A DNA stretch of 36,575 nucleotides from Niallia circulans NBRC 13626 (GCF_001591585.1 NZ_BCVE01000032.1:1-36575); one strand, 5' to 3'. Shown: positions 17,235-26,687, counted from the stretch's first letter. The notes: generated from the sequence alone by a model not told the origin. Made by a program: numbers and translations.

Positions 17235-20200
17235 TTACAATTGCTCTATCAATCTTTCTATATCCGCCTTCAATACTTCCTTTTTATCAGCAGGTAATTT
17301 TTCCTTTTTATCGTTATGAAGCAGCTTGATCATATCTTGGAGAAATTTAATCGCTTGATCGTTTTTTCCTTTCTCTAGGTGTTTTTGGGATTGCTTTAAT
17401 TTATTGCTTAAGCTCTTATAAAGACTATCCTTTAATTCACCTGATTCCTTGTACATATCCAGTAATGTTTGAATGGACGTATGATCTGCTTGATACGGTC
17501 TAACTAAGAAATGATCAAACTTGGTATTATTATAATTGGACCTTACCCCTACTTTCCCTTGCGTAAAGGCAGTACGGCTATTGTCCGTAAAATTAATCTT
17601 TGGTGTCGCCATATCATCCACATATACTTTAATTGTTGTCCCAATCACTTCAATTTTCATATGATGCCAAGCATCTCGTGGGTCTGTGATCGAGGCACCA
17701 TCAAGATACTCCCAATTATAATTTTGCTTTCCAAGATGGACGCCGTCTTCATTTATATAGGCCACATATCCTTGCATAAAATCAGCATTATTTTGGCTAT
17801 ACTCAATTCCGTTTGCTGGATTATTTACTCGGAAAATGACTCCTCCGTCTCCGGATCCTTCAGCCACTTTAACATCTGCTTCGATAATGTAATCCTTCCA
17901 CTCTTTTTCACCGATAACTGATTTTGCAAAGGTTTCGCTACTTGCATTGTACTCGCCTATTATTTGTGGCTCTGGTACTTCGATTTCCTCTAGGAATTCA
18001 AAATAATAGAAGTCAAATTCGCCTTTTACTATTTCTACTTTAATCGTATGCTGTCCTGCTGGTAAGGAAACATTTTTCTTAATAACGCTTTGCCAATTAT
18101 TCCAATCGCCAGTGCTAGGGACATCAATAACACCTGTCAAATCAATCGAATCATCAAGCCATAATCGGATTTGACTATCTTTAAATGTTGTAGCTACGTT
18201 TATGGCTAAATCATAGCTGCCTTCTTCTGCGATATCGACATTATACTTCAGCCATTCTCCTGTTTGATTCCAGCCAACATTGTAGCCACCTTCCGGATTC
18301 ACACGGATATCGACTGCATCCTGGCGATACTCTCCGCCAATATTTTCAATGGTGTTGTCGTGATAGGCAACCCCTTCACCACCAGTAATATAATCTGCCG
18401 CCATTATTCTGCCTGGCAGCTTTTTATACTGATCAAATTGGTGGAACATAAATTTTGAAAGCTCAAAGCCACCTTCTACAGCAACTACTTTTAACGTATG
18501 CTGCCCTGCTGGCAAGGTTATATCCTCTAGTGATACAGTCTTCCAACTGTCCACGCTGCCCGTTTTCGGCAGATTAATTTCTCCCGTTAAATCTAGCTTA
18601 TCATCTAACAGAAGCTTTACTTTCGATCCATCCTTTACAGAAGAAACAAATAAATCAAGACCATAACTTCCTTCTTCTAAAATATTCACATCATATGTTA
18701 ACCATTCATCCGTCTCAATCGAGGTAACTGCATAATCCCCTGCGGTAGTTTTTCGAATGTCCACATCGTCATTACGGTACTGTCCCCCACTATTTCCTTC
18801 CGACTTATCATAATAAGCTACATTTTGCCCACCGTTGTTATAGTCTTCCGCTTCAATGAGCCCAGGTAGCGGCCGATGAACATCAAATGAAGACAATTCC
18901 ATTTTCGTAAAGTCAAATTCCCCTTCTACGAATTCTAGTTTCAAAGTATGATTTCCCTTAGGCAACGTAATTCCATTTTTAATGACAGCCTGCCAATTGT
19001 TCCAGCCGCCAGTAGCAGGAACATCAAATACGCCGGTTAAATCTATTTTATCATCTAACCATAGACGCGCCTTTGCACTTGTAAAAGTTGTTGCAGCATA
19101 AAGCTTAAGATTGTATTCGTCAGCTTCTTGAACATTTACATTGTATTTCAGCCATTCACCAGTCTGATTCCACCCAACAGCATAGCCGCCGCCTTCTGGA
19201 TTGGTTCGGATATCTACTGAATCTCTTCTAAATACTCCACCAATATTTTCTGGTGTCGTATCATGATAGGCAACTCCTTCCCCACCAGTATTGTAATAGG
19301 CTGCATTTATTACCCCAGGAACCTGTTTATACTCATCAAAATCAATATTTTGCTCTTCAAAAGGACCAACTTTCCATGTCCCCTCGACTTCATCCCATCC
19401 TTCAGCATCCCCATCATTAAAATCGTCATATAATACATCAACTGCTTTATAGCCTTGTACTTTAAAGCTTGAAAAATCAAACGAACCCTTTACCACTTCA
19501 ATCGTTAGCGTATGCTTTCCTTTTGGTAGTTTCAGCTTTTCGATTGAGAACGTTCTCCAATCCGTTGATTGCGGAATACTTACATCCCCCGTTATATCCG
19601 ACTTTCCATCTAACAAGATCCTTATCTTGGCATCTTGGGAGGATTCGCCAACTCGTAAATCCAGATTATATAAGCCTTCTTCGGCAATATTTACATTATA
19701 TTTCAGCCATTCGCCTTTTTCATGTGATTCAATGTAATAACTGCCGTCAGAATCGTCAGCAATATCTACATAATCTTGGCGGTAGGCATTAACTGCTTCT
19801 TTCCTTGTTTTATCATGATAGCCGACACCTTCACCACCAGCATTATAATGAACAGCCTCAATTGTCCCCGGTAAAGGCTTGTACGCATCAAAGACATTGC
19901 TGCCGTCAACTTTATTGCTAAAAGCTGTATAGGCAAATGCTCCATGTACATCTGATGTGGTATAGCCGATGCTGCCAGCACCAATATTTCGAACTTCTCG
20001 TGTTTGCTTTTGCATGCCATCGACAAAGATTCTAAATGTATCTCCCGACCTTTCTACTCTCAATTGATGTAGCTTTGTGTAATCATAGCCTTCTGGCAGA
20101 TCTGCATACTCCCAGCCTTGTTCCTCACCATCCACAACAAAATTAGTTTCCAATCGATTATGCTTCGAGCTTAGGACAGCTGTTCCGTAGTTCTTTTCAT

Positions 20201-21359
20201 CCTTATAGGAGAAAACTACACCAAGTCGCGGATTTTCACTCTCCCCTTTTTCTACCATTTTCAGATTGAATTCTGCCGTATATTCCTTATCTGTAGATGT
20301 CTTACTCACTTGTCGTGACCATTTTGCATCACCCAATTTCTTCTGTTCCAGCCAATTAGAAGTATCTTTCGTGATACTCCATTTCCCTCCATTTACATTT
20401 TTCCAATCTGCTCCAAGTTCGGTTCGATTAAAACGATCACTAAAATCCGGTAAAGCAGGATCAGACTGTTCAGAAGTTGTCGGCCCTAACACGAGCATTT
20501 TCTCGCCATTCCATGCAATGCGGTCGAAGTTTATGTTACGCCCTGGGTTCGCATGACTATGATAGACGATATAGTCGGAATCAAGGTCTGGTCCTCGCAC
20601 AACTGTGTTATGACCTAAACCTACATTTTCCCCTTCTGTGTTTAGTAAAAGTGGGTTCTGTTCTTTATTCGTTGTAAAACCAACATTAGGAGAATCACTT
20701 ACTCCATAGTCAATACGGTATGCTTTATTCCAAATATGGTTCCCTGTATAAGTCATATAGTATTTGCCATGTCTTTTCAGTACGGTTGCCCCTTCTGTCC
20801 AGCCATTCATTTTTGCGCCTGTATCCGTTGCCTTGCCAAATTCTGTCGGCGTTGGCATAGAGCGTGCATCTATTCTATTTGATCCTGTACTATAAAAATA
20901 CCATTTGCCGTCATCATCAATAAAAACATGTCCATCAATCCCCATCCCAAGGTTATCGGTTTGTTTTTTAAAAGGACCAAGAGGGCTTGAACTTTTATAG
21001 ACATAATGCCCATTTCCACCTGGAGATGTATACATATAGAAATCGCCATTCCAGTAAACAACTTCCGGGGCATAAGCAGCCTTCGTAGTAGGTTCTTCTG
21101 TAACAAGACCAGCATATGTCCAATTCATTAAATCTTCGGATGTCCACGCCTTCACACCGCTTTTATCATCTACGGTACTAACATAGAGATAATAAATACC
21201 ATTATGCTTTAGGATATATGGATCCCCTTCTCCATAATACTCCCCGCTATCCCATGTCCAAGATTCTGGTAAATCCATCGGGTTACTGTAGGCCAATGCT
21301 GCATACGGTAAAGAAAGCCATAAACTCATACACAGTAAGACTTTTACTAACTTCTTCAG
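17235..21359 (-). CDS. Secreted multidomain GH43 glycosidase with four CBM6 modules
   Basis: An exported arabinose/xylose-polymer hydrolase. Numbering from the upstream ATG at 21410 (1391 codons): signal peptide 18-41 (KKLVKVLLCMSLWLSLPYAALA), GH43 beta-propeller about 55-310 with the catalytic set D63 (GDPYI), D159 (GIDGH) and E206 (WTEGA), a beta-sandwich about 322-500, and CBM6-like modules about 511-653, 693-842, 846-992 and 996-1140. A concanavalin-like sandwich follows (about 1150-1306), then a charged helical tail (1310-1391). The ATG at 21410 has no usable ribosome binding site and precedes the signal peptide by 17 residues. GGGGAGGGG sits 8 nt before a CTG at 21359, which I take as the start. 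There is no LPXTG motif, so the protein is probably released or held by the CBMs. Exact substrate unknown. Confidence 0.87.
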   Translation of the reverse strand: MKKLVKVLLCMSLWLSLPYAALAYSNPMDLPESWTWDSGEYYGEGDPYILKHNGIYYLYVSTVDDKSGVKAWTSEDLMNWTYAGLVTEEPTTKAAYAPEVVYWNGDFYMYTSPGGNGHYVYKSSSPLGPFKKQTDNLGMGIDGHVFIDDDGKWYFYSTGSNRIDARSMPTPTEFGKATDTGAKMNGWTEGATVLKRHGKYYMTYTGNHIWNKAYRIDYGVSDSPNVGFTTNKEQNPLLLNTEGENVGLGHNTVVRGPDLDSDYIVYHSHANPGRNINFDRIAWNGEKMLVLGPTTSEQSDPALPDFSDRFNRTELGADWKNVNGGKWSITKDTSNWLEQKKLGDAKWSRQVSKTSTDKEYTAEFNLKMVEKGESENPRLGVVFSYKDEKNYGTAVLSSKHNRLETNFVVDGEEQGWEYADLPEGYDYTKLHQLRVERSGDTFRIFVDGMQKQTREVRNIGAGSIGYTTSDVHGAFAYTAFSNKVDGSNVFDAYKPLPGTIEAVHYNAGGEGVGYHDKTRKEAVNAYRQDYVDIADDSDGSYYIESHEKGEWLKYNVNIAEEGLYNLDLRVGESSQDAKIRILLDGKSDITGDVSIPQSTDWRTFSIEKLKLPKGKHTLTIEVVKGSFDFSSFKVQGYKAVDVLYDDFNDGDAEGWDEVEGTWKVGPFEEQNIDFDEYKQVPGVINAAYYNTGGEGVAYHDTTPENIGGVFRRDSVDIRTNPEGGGYAVGWNQTGEWLKYNVNVQEADEYNLKLYAATTFTSAKARLWLDDKIDLTGVFDVPATGGWNNWQAVIKNGITLPKGNHTLKLEFVEGEFDFTKMELSSFDVHRPLPGLIEAEDYNNGGQNVAYYDKSEGNSGGQYRNDDVDIRKTTAGDYAVTSIETDEWLTYDVNILEEGSYGLDLFVSSVKDGSKVKLLLDDKLDLTGEINLPKTGSVDSWKTVSLEDITLPAGQHTLKVVAVEGGFELSKFMFHQFDQYKKLPGRIMAADYITGGEGVAYHDNTIENIGGEYRQDAVDIRVNPEGGYNVGWNQTGEWLKYNVDIAEEGSYDLAINVATTFKDSQIRLWLDDSIDLTGVIDVPSTGDWNNWQSVIKKNVSLPAGQHTIKVEIVKGEFDFYYFEFLEEIEVPEPQIIGEYNASSETFAKSVIGEKEWKDYIIEADVKVAEGSGDGGVIFRVNNPANGIEYSQNNADFMQGYVAYINEDGVHLGKQNYNWEYLDGASITDPRDAWHHMKIEVIGTTIKVYVDDMATPKINFTDNSRTAFTQGKVGVRSNYNNTKFDHFLVRPYQADHTSIQTLLDMYKESGELKDSLYKSLSNKLKQSQKHLEKGKNDQAIKFLQDMIKLLHNDKKEKLPADKKEVLKADIERLIEQL

Positions 21360-21591
21360 GATAATCCCCTCCCCATATTTGTTGAAATACCATCTATATA
21401 AAAAGGGCATACCTGATCAGTTATAAATTGATTTTGTACACCCTGAATACCTATATTCTAGTAAAATACTGTTCTCTTAAATTTTGTTGGATAATGTAAT
21501 CTACTATTACCATCTCATTGTTTAGAAATCATATAGGAAGAGAGGAAAACGATCATCTAAAAATTATCTACTTAATGTTGTTTTTTTAAAA

Positions 21592-21605
21592 TAAAAACGC
21601 TTACA
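21592..21605 (-). promoter_or_regulatory. CcpA cre box upstream of the GH43 gene
   Basis: TGTAAGCGTTTTTA (minus strand) matches 13 of 14 cre positions. It lies about 230 nt upstream of the GH43 start and just downstream of the palindromic operator and likely promoter, consistent with catabolite repression. Confidence 0.65.
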
Positions 21606-21634
21606 AACATCTTATATTATCCTCATTCGTAAAA

Positions 21635-21654
21635 ATATACTAAATTTAGTATAT
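21635..21654. promoter_or_regulatory. 20-bp perfect palindrome, probable GntR/LacI-family operator
   Basis: ATATACTAAA / TTTAGTATAT is a perfect 20-bp palindrome in the region upstream of the GH43 gene, next to TATATTATATAC-type promoter sequence. A related half (TATACTAAGTTT) occurs at 22909-22920 over the presumed -10 of the regulator gene. This suggests that the AraR-type regulator binds both. Confidence 0.6.
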
Positions 21655-21753
21655 AATATACCTTTTATACTTTTTTGATGGAAAAGTCCTACTTATTAGA
21701 AGAAAAAGGAAAGAACTGCAAGTGGAAAAAAGGTGAGGAGGATATTTTCCCAA

Positions 21754-21779
21754 CAAAAAAACTACCATAGTCAGGTAGC
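21754..21779 (-). terminator. Rho-independent terminator of the GntR-family gene
   Basis: The minus strand reads GCTACC, a 7-nt loop, GGTAG, then TTTTTTTG, starting 5 nt after the regulator's stop codon. The rest of 21411-21753 holds only the promoter/operator/cre elements listed. Confidence 0.8.
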
Positions 21780-21783
21780 ATTC

Positions 21784-22863
21784 TTACTTTCTATTTTCTT
21801 CGGCAATCACTACATTTACTGGGATAAATATTCGTTTTGGTTCGTATTCTCCAGCCATTTGCTGCATTAATAACTTCACCGCATCCTTGCTGCACTGCTG
21901 GATATCCTGCTGAACAAAGGTAATCCCTTCTATTCCAGGAAAATCAAAAGTAACCAACTCTATTTGACGCAAGGACTCTTTTTGAACTTCTAAAATAGCA
22001 CGATGCGCATACTGTGCCAATTCCGCATTCATCGTAAATAGGCAAGCTAGCTTCGGGTTTTCTAATAAAAATTGTTTAATTATTGCAGGAGTTTCCTGAA
22101 CGGAGATTTTATCAAATGGCAGTGTTAGCCAAAGGTTTTTATCAATTGTAATTTCTTTTCTAAAAAAAGCTTGTTCAAATCCTTTTGCTCTTTCTTCCGT
22201 AACCGTGTTTGTTATTAAGGGAGAGATAAGTCCAATCTGTTCATATCCTTTATCCAACAAATAAGAAATAGCCGCAAACGCCCCTTGAGTATTTTCGGAA
22301 CTGACACTATAGGTAGAAATATTTTTCATATATCGATCAATCAATACGAGGGGAAACTTGTCTAGTGACAGTCGAAGAACCGCTTCATTATACATTTCCT
22401 TTTCTGCCGGAAAAATAATAATTCCTTCCACACCAATCACACGAAAAGTCTCAATAGCTTCCGCTTCTTTTAGTTGTGATTCTCTAGAAATCTTAATGAC
22501 TAAATTATACCCTTGCTCCGTCACATATTGTTCAAGGAAATTGACAAAATCCTGCTCCACCTTTGTCTTCATCGTTGGGATAATTAATCCAATCAACCCA
22601 CTTGAAGTTTGGTTTCGTGCCATTGAACCTGTAAAACTACTTTCAATAACAAACGTCCCTTTCCCCTTAATCCGCTCCACAATTCCTTGATCCGCTAAGC
22701 CAGCCAACGCATTCTTGGTAGTAATCTGGCTTACATGAAATTCATCCATCAAATCCTTCTCAGAAGGAACCCTGTCTCCTACTCTCCATTTCCCTTCCTT
22801 TATCCGCTCTATTATCTTATTTTGAATCTGCTGATATAATGGTTCGTTTTTGATTGTACTCAT
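21784..22863 (-). CDS. GntR/LacI-type (AraR-like) transcriptional regulator
   Basis: A 359-residue repressor with an N-terminal GntR winged helix (about 1-72: PLYQQIQNKIIERIKEGKWRVGDRVPSEKDLMDEFHVSQITTKNAL...GKGTFV) joined to a LacI/ribose-binding-protein-like sensor domain (GLIIPTMKTKVEQDFVNFLEQYVTEQGY ... EGIIIFPAEKE ... FPLVLIDRYM). This is the AraR architecture and length. In AraR the ligand is L-arabinose. Placed directly upstream of a GH43 gene, it probably represses that gene until a pentose or oligosaccharide is present. The ATG follows GGAGGATG closely. It has its own terminator, so it is a separate transcript. Confidence 0.9.
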   Translation of the reverse strand: MSTIKNEPLYQQIQNKIIERIKEGKWRVGDRVPSEKDLMDEFHVSQITTKNALAGLADQGIVERIKGKGTFVIESSFTGSMARNQTSSGLIGLIIPTMKTKVEQDFVNFLEQYVTEQGYNLVIKISRESQLKEAEAIETFRVIGVEGIIIFPAEKEMYNEAVLRLSLDKFPLVLIDRYMKNISTYSVSSENTQGAFAAISYLLDKGYEQIGLISPLITNTVTEERAKGFEQAFFRKEITIDKNLWLTLPFDKISVQETPAIIKQFLLENPKLACLFTMNAELAQYAHRAILEVQKESLRQIELVTFDFPGIEGITFVQQDIQQCSKDAVKLLMQQMAGEYEPKRIFIPVNVVIAEENRK

Positions 22864-23028
22864 CCTCCAGCCGTTTTTGTGTGTAACTAATGGAAAATAT
22901 ATATCTACTATACTAAGTTTGGCGTGAAAGATGAAGGGGGAGGGTCACTCTTTTGGGTCTCTAAAAAAATTCCCCAATAAGTCGATATTAAGGTATAGAA
23001 AAATATTTCCAATAGAAAGAGGTAGATC

Positions 23029-23874
23029 ATGTTTTTAGATTTTCTATTTAAAAATAAAAAGAAAAATACAATTAAAAAGACGGAAGAAACTCCAAGTAAC
23101 ATAAAAAATAGAAACAACTCCACAACCAAAATAGAAAACAACCAATCTGCTGTTAGAAAAGGTGAACTCGGCGAATACAAAATTGATATTCAACTATCCC
23201 AGTTACCTAAAGATTATATGTATTTAAATGATTTATTCATTAAAAATCCTAAATCATCAACGGGGTATTCTCAGATTGACCACGTTATCATAACCCCTTA
23301 TGGTTTATTCGTCATCGAAACGAAGAATTATCAAGGAACTATTTACGGAGGGAAAGATAGAAAAACTTGGTTAATTAATGGTAAGTTCAAAATGATGAAT
23401 CCTTTAATGCAGAATTATGGTCATATTCAAGCCCTCAAAAGTTTTATAGAAGCGAAATATCATCCATACTTTATTTCAGTAGTTTCCTTTACAAAGAGAT
23501 GCACATTTAAAATAGAGGAAGAATTGCGTAAGATTAGTTCTACTGAATTGGTCATTTACGATGTTGAATTAACTCAGTTTATTAATAGAAAGGTTGCTGT
23601 TCTTAAATTACAATACCCAAACCCCCTTTTTCTAAAAAGTGAAATGGAGATGATCTACAATTCACTTGTGAATGCTAATATTACAGACGCAGCAATTAGA
23701 AAGCAACATATAGATATTATCGAAGAAAAGAAGAACATCACTGACAAAAAAGAAAAGGAAAATAAATGTATAGTCTGTCAGAAAGCTGTATCAGATAAAG
23801 TAAAATCATTCTGTTTATCTAATAAGAAGTTCCAAGGAAAAATTTATTGTTATGAGCATCAAAAAAGTTTGTAA
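23029..23874 (+). CDS. NERD-domain protein with C-terminal zinc-finger-like motif
   Basis: A 281-residue protein with a lysine-rich N-terminus containing a low-complexity region (residues 8-45), then a NERD (nuclease-related) domain about 48-165: KGELGEYKID, the acidic SQIDHVIITPYGLFVIETKNYQG core with D and E-x-K as in Mrr-like nucleases, and WLINGKFKMMNPLMQN. The C-terminus carries CIVC, then C, then C-x2-H (KCIVCQKAV... FCLSN... IYCYEHQ), a possible zinc site, which many NERD proteins share. AGAGGTAG precedes the ATG. It stands alone between minus-strand genes. The role of NERD proteins is only presumed to be DNA processing. Confidence 0.85.
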   Translation: MFLDFLFKNKKKNTIKKTEETPSNIKNRNNSTTKIENNQSAVRKGELGEYKIDIQLSQLPKDYMYLNDLFIKNPKSSTGYSQIDHVIITPYGLFVIETKNYQGTIYGGKDRKTWLINGKFKMMNPLMQNYGHIQALKSFIEAKYHPYFISVVSFTKRCTFKIEEELRKISSTELVIYDVELTQFINRKVAVLKLQYPNPLFLKSEMEMIYNSLVNANITDAAIRKQHIDIIEEKKNITDKKEKENKCIVCQKAVSDKVKSFCLSNKKFQGKIYCYEHQKSL

Positions 23875-24183
23875 AACAGAAGTTAATATCCATTTAGATA
23901 ATAGAAACATAAATCTTAATGGATAATTAAGTGAAAAAAGGAATATATGGAACTTGCTGATAAAACAAGCTTAAAAAAAAATCCTATTTTTATAGATTTT
24001 TCAGTATTTTTTCTTTCTTCACTTGTCATTCTATCTAACAATTCCTTTGCGAAAAATTCTTACTCTATAAATAACCTCTATTAATAAAATTCTAAATAGA
24101 CAAAGAATATTCTTGGATTAAACGAAAAACTATACCAAAATCACTAATAAGGAGGGTTTTCATTTTTAATCGTTTTCCTGTTT

Positions 24184-24348
24184 TTAAGATAGAGAGAGTG
24201 AGTTGGGGGTTAAGGGGCTTCCCCCTATTCCCCACACCTGATTCATCTGGCCACTGGTAATCCCTTGATCAATTAATTCAGCCATAAACAGCGAAGTGAT
24301 GATTTCCGTGGCAATTTCACCAAGTAAAAATATAGGTTTTTGAAAATT
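24184..24348 (-). pseudogene. Possible coding remnant downstream of the ABC exporter
   Basis: A stop-free stretch of about 54 codons on the minus strand reads smoothly as protein (FLLGEIATEIITSLFMAELI then DQGITSGQMNQVWGIGG) but has no start codon or ribosome binding site near its top. It is probably the tail of a lost gene. I do not recognise it. The remainder of 23875-24183 is AT-rich and shows nothing convincing. Confidence 0.3.
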
Positions 24349-24368
24349 TCAGCGAACATGCTTATAGT

Positions 24369-26153
24369 TTATAGTCTCTGTATACCTTGAAATTGCTTAT
24401 TTGCCCATGCAGCATAAGAAGGGTGTGTCTGAAGTAATTCTTCATGTTTTCCAACTCCTGTAACATGTCCATACTCAAATACAATAATTTGATCCGCATG
24501 TACAACTGTCGATAATCTATGTGCAATTACAATAGTTGTACGATCTTGCATCAAATAATGCAGTGCCATTTGGACCTCATGTTCTGAGTCACTGTCCAAG
24601 CTTGCAGTTGCTTCATCTAACAGCAAAATATCCGGTTGTCGCAACAAAGCACGAGCAATAGCTATACGCTGGCGTTGTCCGCCTGATAGCTGAATTCCTC
24701 TTTCTCCTACCTCTGTTTCATACTTTCTTGGTAAAGCGTCAATGAAATCATGGGCATATGCAAGTCGGGCTACATTCATCATCTCCAACTCACTCACTTC
24801 GTCTTCTCGCCCATAGATAATATTTTCTCGGATTGTACCTGATATAAGAGAACTTTCTTGAGACACATAACCAATTTTTTTGCGCCAATCATGGAGTGAA
24901 AAAGAGTCGATTGGCGTATCACCCCAATATATGTTTCCAATTTCCGGATCATAAAATCTCTCAATAAGCGAAAAAATGGTTGTTTTTCCGCTTCCGCTAG
25001 GACCAACAAAAGCAGTTACTTTACGATCTGGTATCGTAAAAGAAGCATTTAGCAAGATTTGCTTATCTCTTTCATAACCAAAGCAAACCTTGCGAAACTC
25101 TAAGATGTTATGCTTGTCCGGCATCACATCCTTTTTGTTGTCAGCTTCGAGGGGCTGTTCCAAGATAAGCCTTAGCCTCTCTGTCGATCCCATTACTTTT
25201 TTTAAATTCGAAAAAAATGCTCCAAACTGTTCAACAGGCATCATAATTTGAAACAAAAGTAAGATATATGCTACAAGTTTCCCTGCAGTAAGAGCTCCCG
25301 AAGAAACACGCACTCCGCCATAACCGATAATTACAACTAGTAGCACAATCATAATTAATGTCATCAATGGCATCAGTACTGCATTAACCCGAGCTTCTTT
25401 CATTTCCGATTGAAATAAATCATCCATGTTAGCTTCACCGTTTTTTAATTCTTTTCTCTCCGAGTTAGAAGCCTTAACCAGTCTCATTTCCCCAATGATT
25501 TGGGACAGCGTCGAGGATAGTGCTGCCAAATGTTCCTGTAAACGCACGGAATTTTCATACATCTTATTCCCCATCGGCATCATTACAGCTAAACTAATAG
25601 GTAATACCAACATAATGATTAACGTCATTTGCCAATCTAAATAAAATAACATGGCCACTGCACCAATAACTGTAATCAAGTTGGAAATAAAGTTGATGAA
25701 GTGATCGGTAATGAGTGATTTAATCTCATTTGTATCGTTTGCGATGCGACTCATAAGATCCGCAGAGCGGTAGCGATCAAAGAAACTCATCTGTAAATGA
25801 AGCATCTTTTCCCAAAGCTGTTTACGCAATTGATTGACCATTCTATTTCCAACATAGGCTAACAGATAGTATGAGAATCCACTTGATACGGCTTGCAAAA
25901 TAAAGATAAAGACAAGCTGTATAATCGTAGTGGCATTTATTAATTCCAAACGAAATTGGTCAATTATTTTTCCAGTAGCTATCGGAACAATCAACCCCAC
26001 AAATGAACTGATAATGCTTAAAATAAGGGCTATGCTTAGAACCAGCTTGGGAACTTCTGTAGAAAATAAAAGCTTCGCTAAATAGCGTAGACCGGTTTTA
26101 TTTAAAGAGTTGTCACGATCGCGAATATTTGTAAATTTCTCTTGATTGCTCAT
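24369..26153 (-). CDS. ABC exporter, fused membrane and ATPase domains (BmrA/LmrA type)
   Basis: A 594-residue half-transporter that works as a homodimer. The membrane domain spans about 35-320 with six helices. The nucleotide-binding domain has Walker A GPSGSGKT (384-391), the Q-loop YVSQESS, the signature LSGGQRQRIAIARAL (489-503), Walker B ILLLDEA (509-515) and the H-loop histidine 545. It resembles multidrug/lipid exporters of the BmrA/LmrA family. It starts 12 nt after the stop of the phosphatidyltransferase gene, with AAGGAGTAATT before the ATG, so both are co-transcribed. Export of a lipid or membrane-active peptide is an inference from this pairing. Confidence 0.93.
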   Translation of the reverse strand: MSNQEKFTNIRDRDNSLNKTGLRYLAKLLFSTEVPKLVLSIALILSIISSFVGLIVPIATGKIIDQFRLELINATTIIQLVFIFILQAVSSGFSYYLLAYVGNRMVNQLRKQLWEKMLHLQMSFFDRYRSADLMSRIANDTNEIKSLITDHFINFISNLITVIGAVAMLFYLDWQMTLIIMLVLPISLAVMMPMGNKMYENSVRLQEHLAALSSTLSQIIGEMRLVKASNSERKELKNGEANMDDLFQSEMKEARVNAVLMPLMTLIMIVLLVVIIGYGGVRVSSGALTAGKLVAYILLLFQIMMPVEQFGAFFSNLKKVMGSTERLRLILEQPLEADNKKDVMPDKHNILEFRKVCFGYERDKQILLNASFTIPDRKVTAFVGPSGSGKTTIFSLIERFYDPEIGNIYWGDTPIDSFSLHDWRKKIGYVSQESSLISGTIRENIIYGREDEVSELEMMNVARLAYAHDFIDALPRKYETEVGERGIQLSGGQRQRIAIARALLRQPDILLLDEATASLDSDSEHEVQMALHYLMQDRTTIVIAHRLSTVVHADQIIVFEYGHVTGVGKHEELLQTHPSYAAWANKQFQGIQRL

Positions 26154-26165
26154 AATTACTCCTTA

Positions 26166-26687
26166 CTATATTTTTTTAAATTTTATACTGGATACCATTA
26201 AATAGGAAAAAGCAAATAATGAAATCACCGATATAAGTGTTAAATTATTCGTGCTTGGTGCAATCACCGAGTAAATGGACAGAATAAAACCTGCCACGGT
26301 TATTGGAATTCCACGAAAGATACCCTCAAACTCTTTGACATTAAATCGTGCTAATCTATATGAACCGCTGACGACGTATAACAATAGAGCAACTATACCT
26401 ACAAGTCTCAGCATGCCAAGATCATCAAAGTTAAATTTAAAATAAACAAGTAAAGCTGGAGCAATCCCAAAGGAAACCAAATCGGACAAGGAATCCAATT
26501 CTTTACCGAATTCACTGCAAACATCTAATCGTCTAGCGATTCTTCCATCGTATCGATCTATAAATGCTGCAATAATAATATATATGGCACTTGCGAAGTA
26601 ATTTTGATTAATAACCTCGACAATTGAAAGTACCCCAAATGACAAATTTACAAAGGTAAGCAGATTGGGAATATTCTTTATAAACAT
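26166..26687 (-). CDS. pssA: CDP-diacylglycerol-serine O-phosphatidyltransferase
   Basis: A membrane enzyme that condenses CDP-diacylglycerol with serine to give phosphatidylserine. The CDP-alcohol phosphotransferase motif D-G-x2-A-R-x8-G-x3-D-x3-D is perfect at DGRIARRLDVCSEFGKELDSLSD (about residues 47-69). The protein is 173 residues with about six hydrophobic segments, like B. subtilis PssA, and the C-terminal FSYLMVSSIKFKKI resembles it too. GTGAGGAG precedes the ATG. In many Bacillus species pssA neighbours psd. Here it is paired with an ABC exporter instead, so it may be a second, specialised copy. Confidence 0.88.
   Translation of the reverse strand: MFIKNIPNLLTFVNLSFGVLSIVEVINQNYFASAIYIIIAAFIDRYDGRIARRLDVCSEFGKELDSLSDLVSFGIAPALLVYFKFNFDDLGMLRLVGIVALLLYVVSGSYRLARFNVKEFEGIFRGIPITVAGFILSIYSVIAPSTNNLTLISVISLFAFSYLMVSSIKFKKI

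Noticed and set aside
22908-23180. Minus-strand 90-codon hydrophobic frame opposite the start of the NERD gene
   Set aside because: It overlaps a well-supported gene with a ribosome binding site, has none itself, and its hydrophobicity is the expected mirror of the lysine-rich codons on the other strand.
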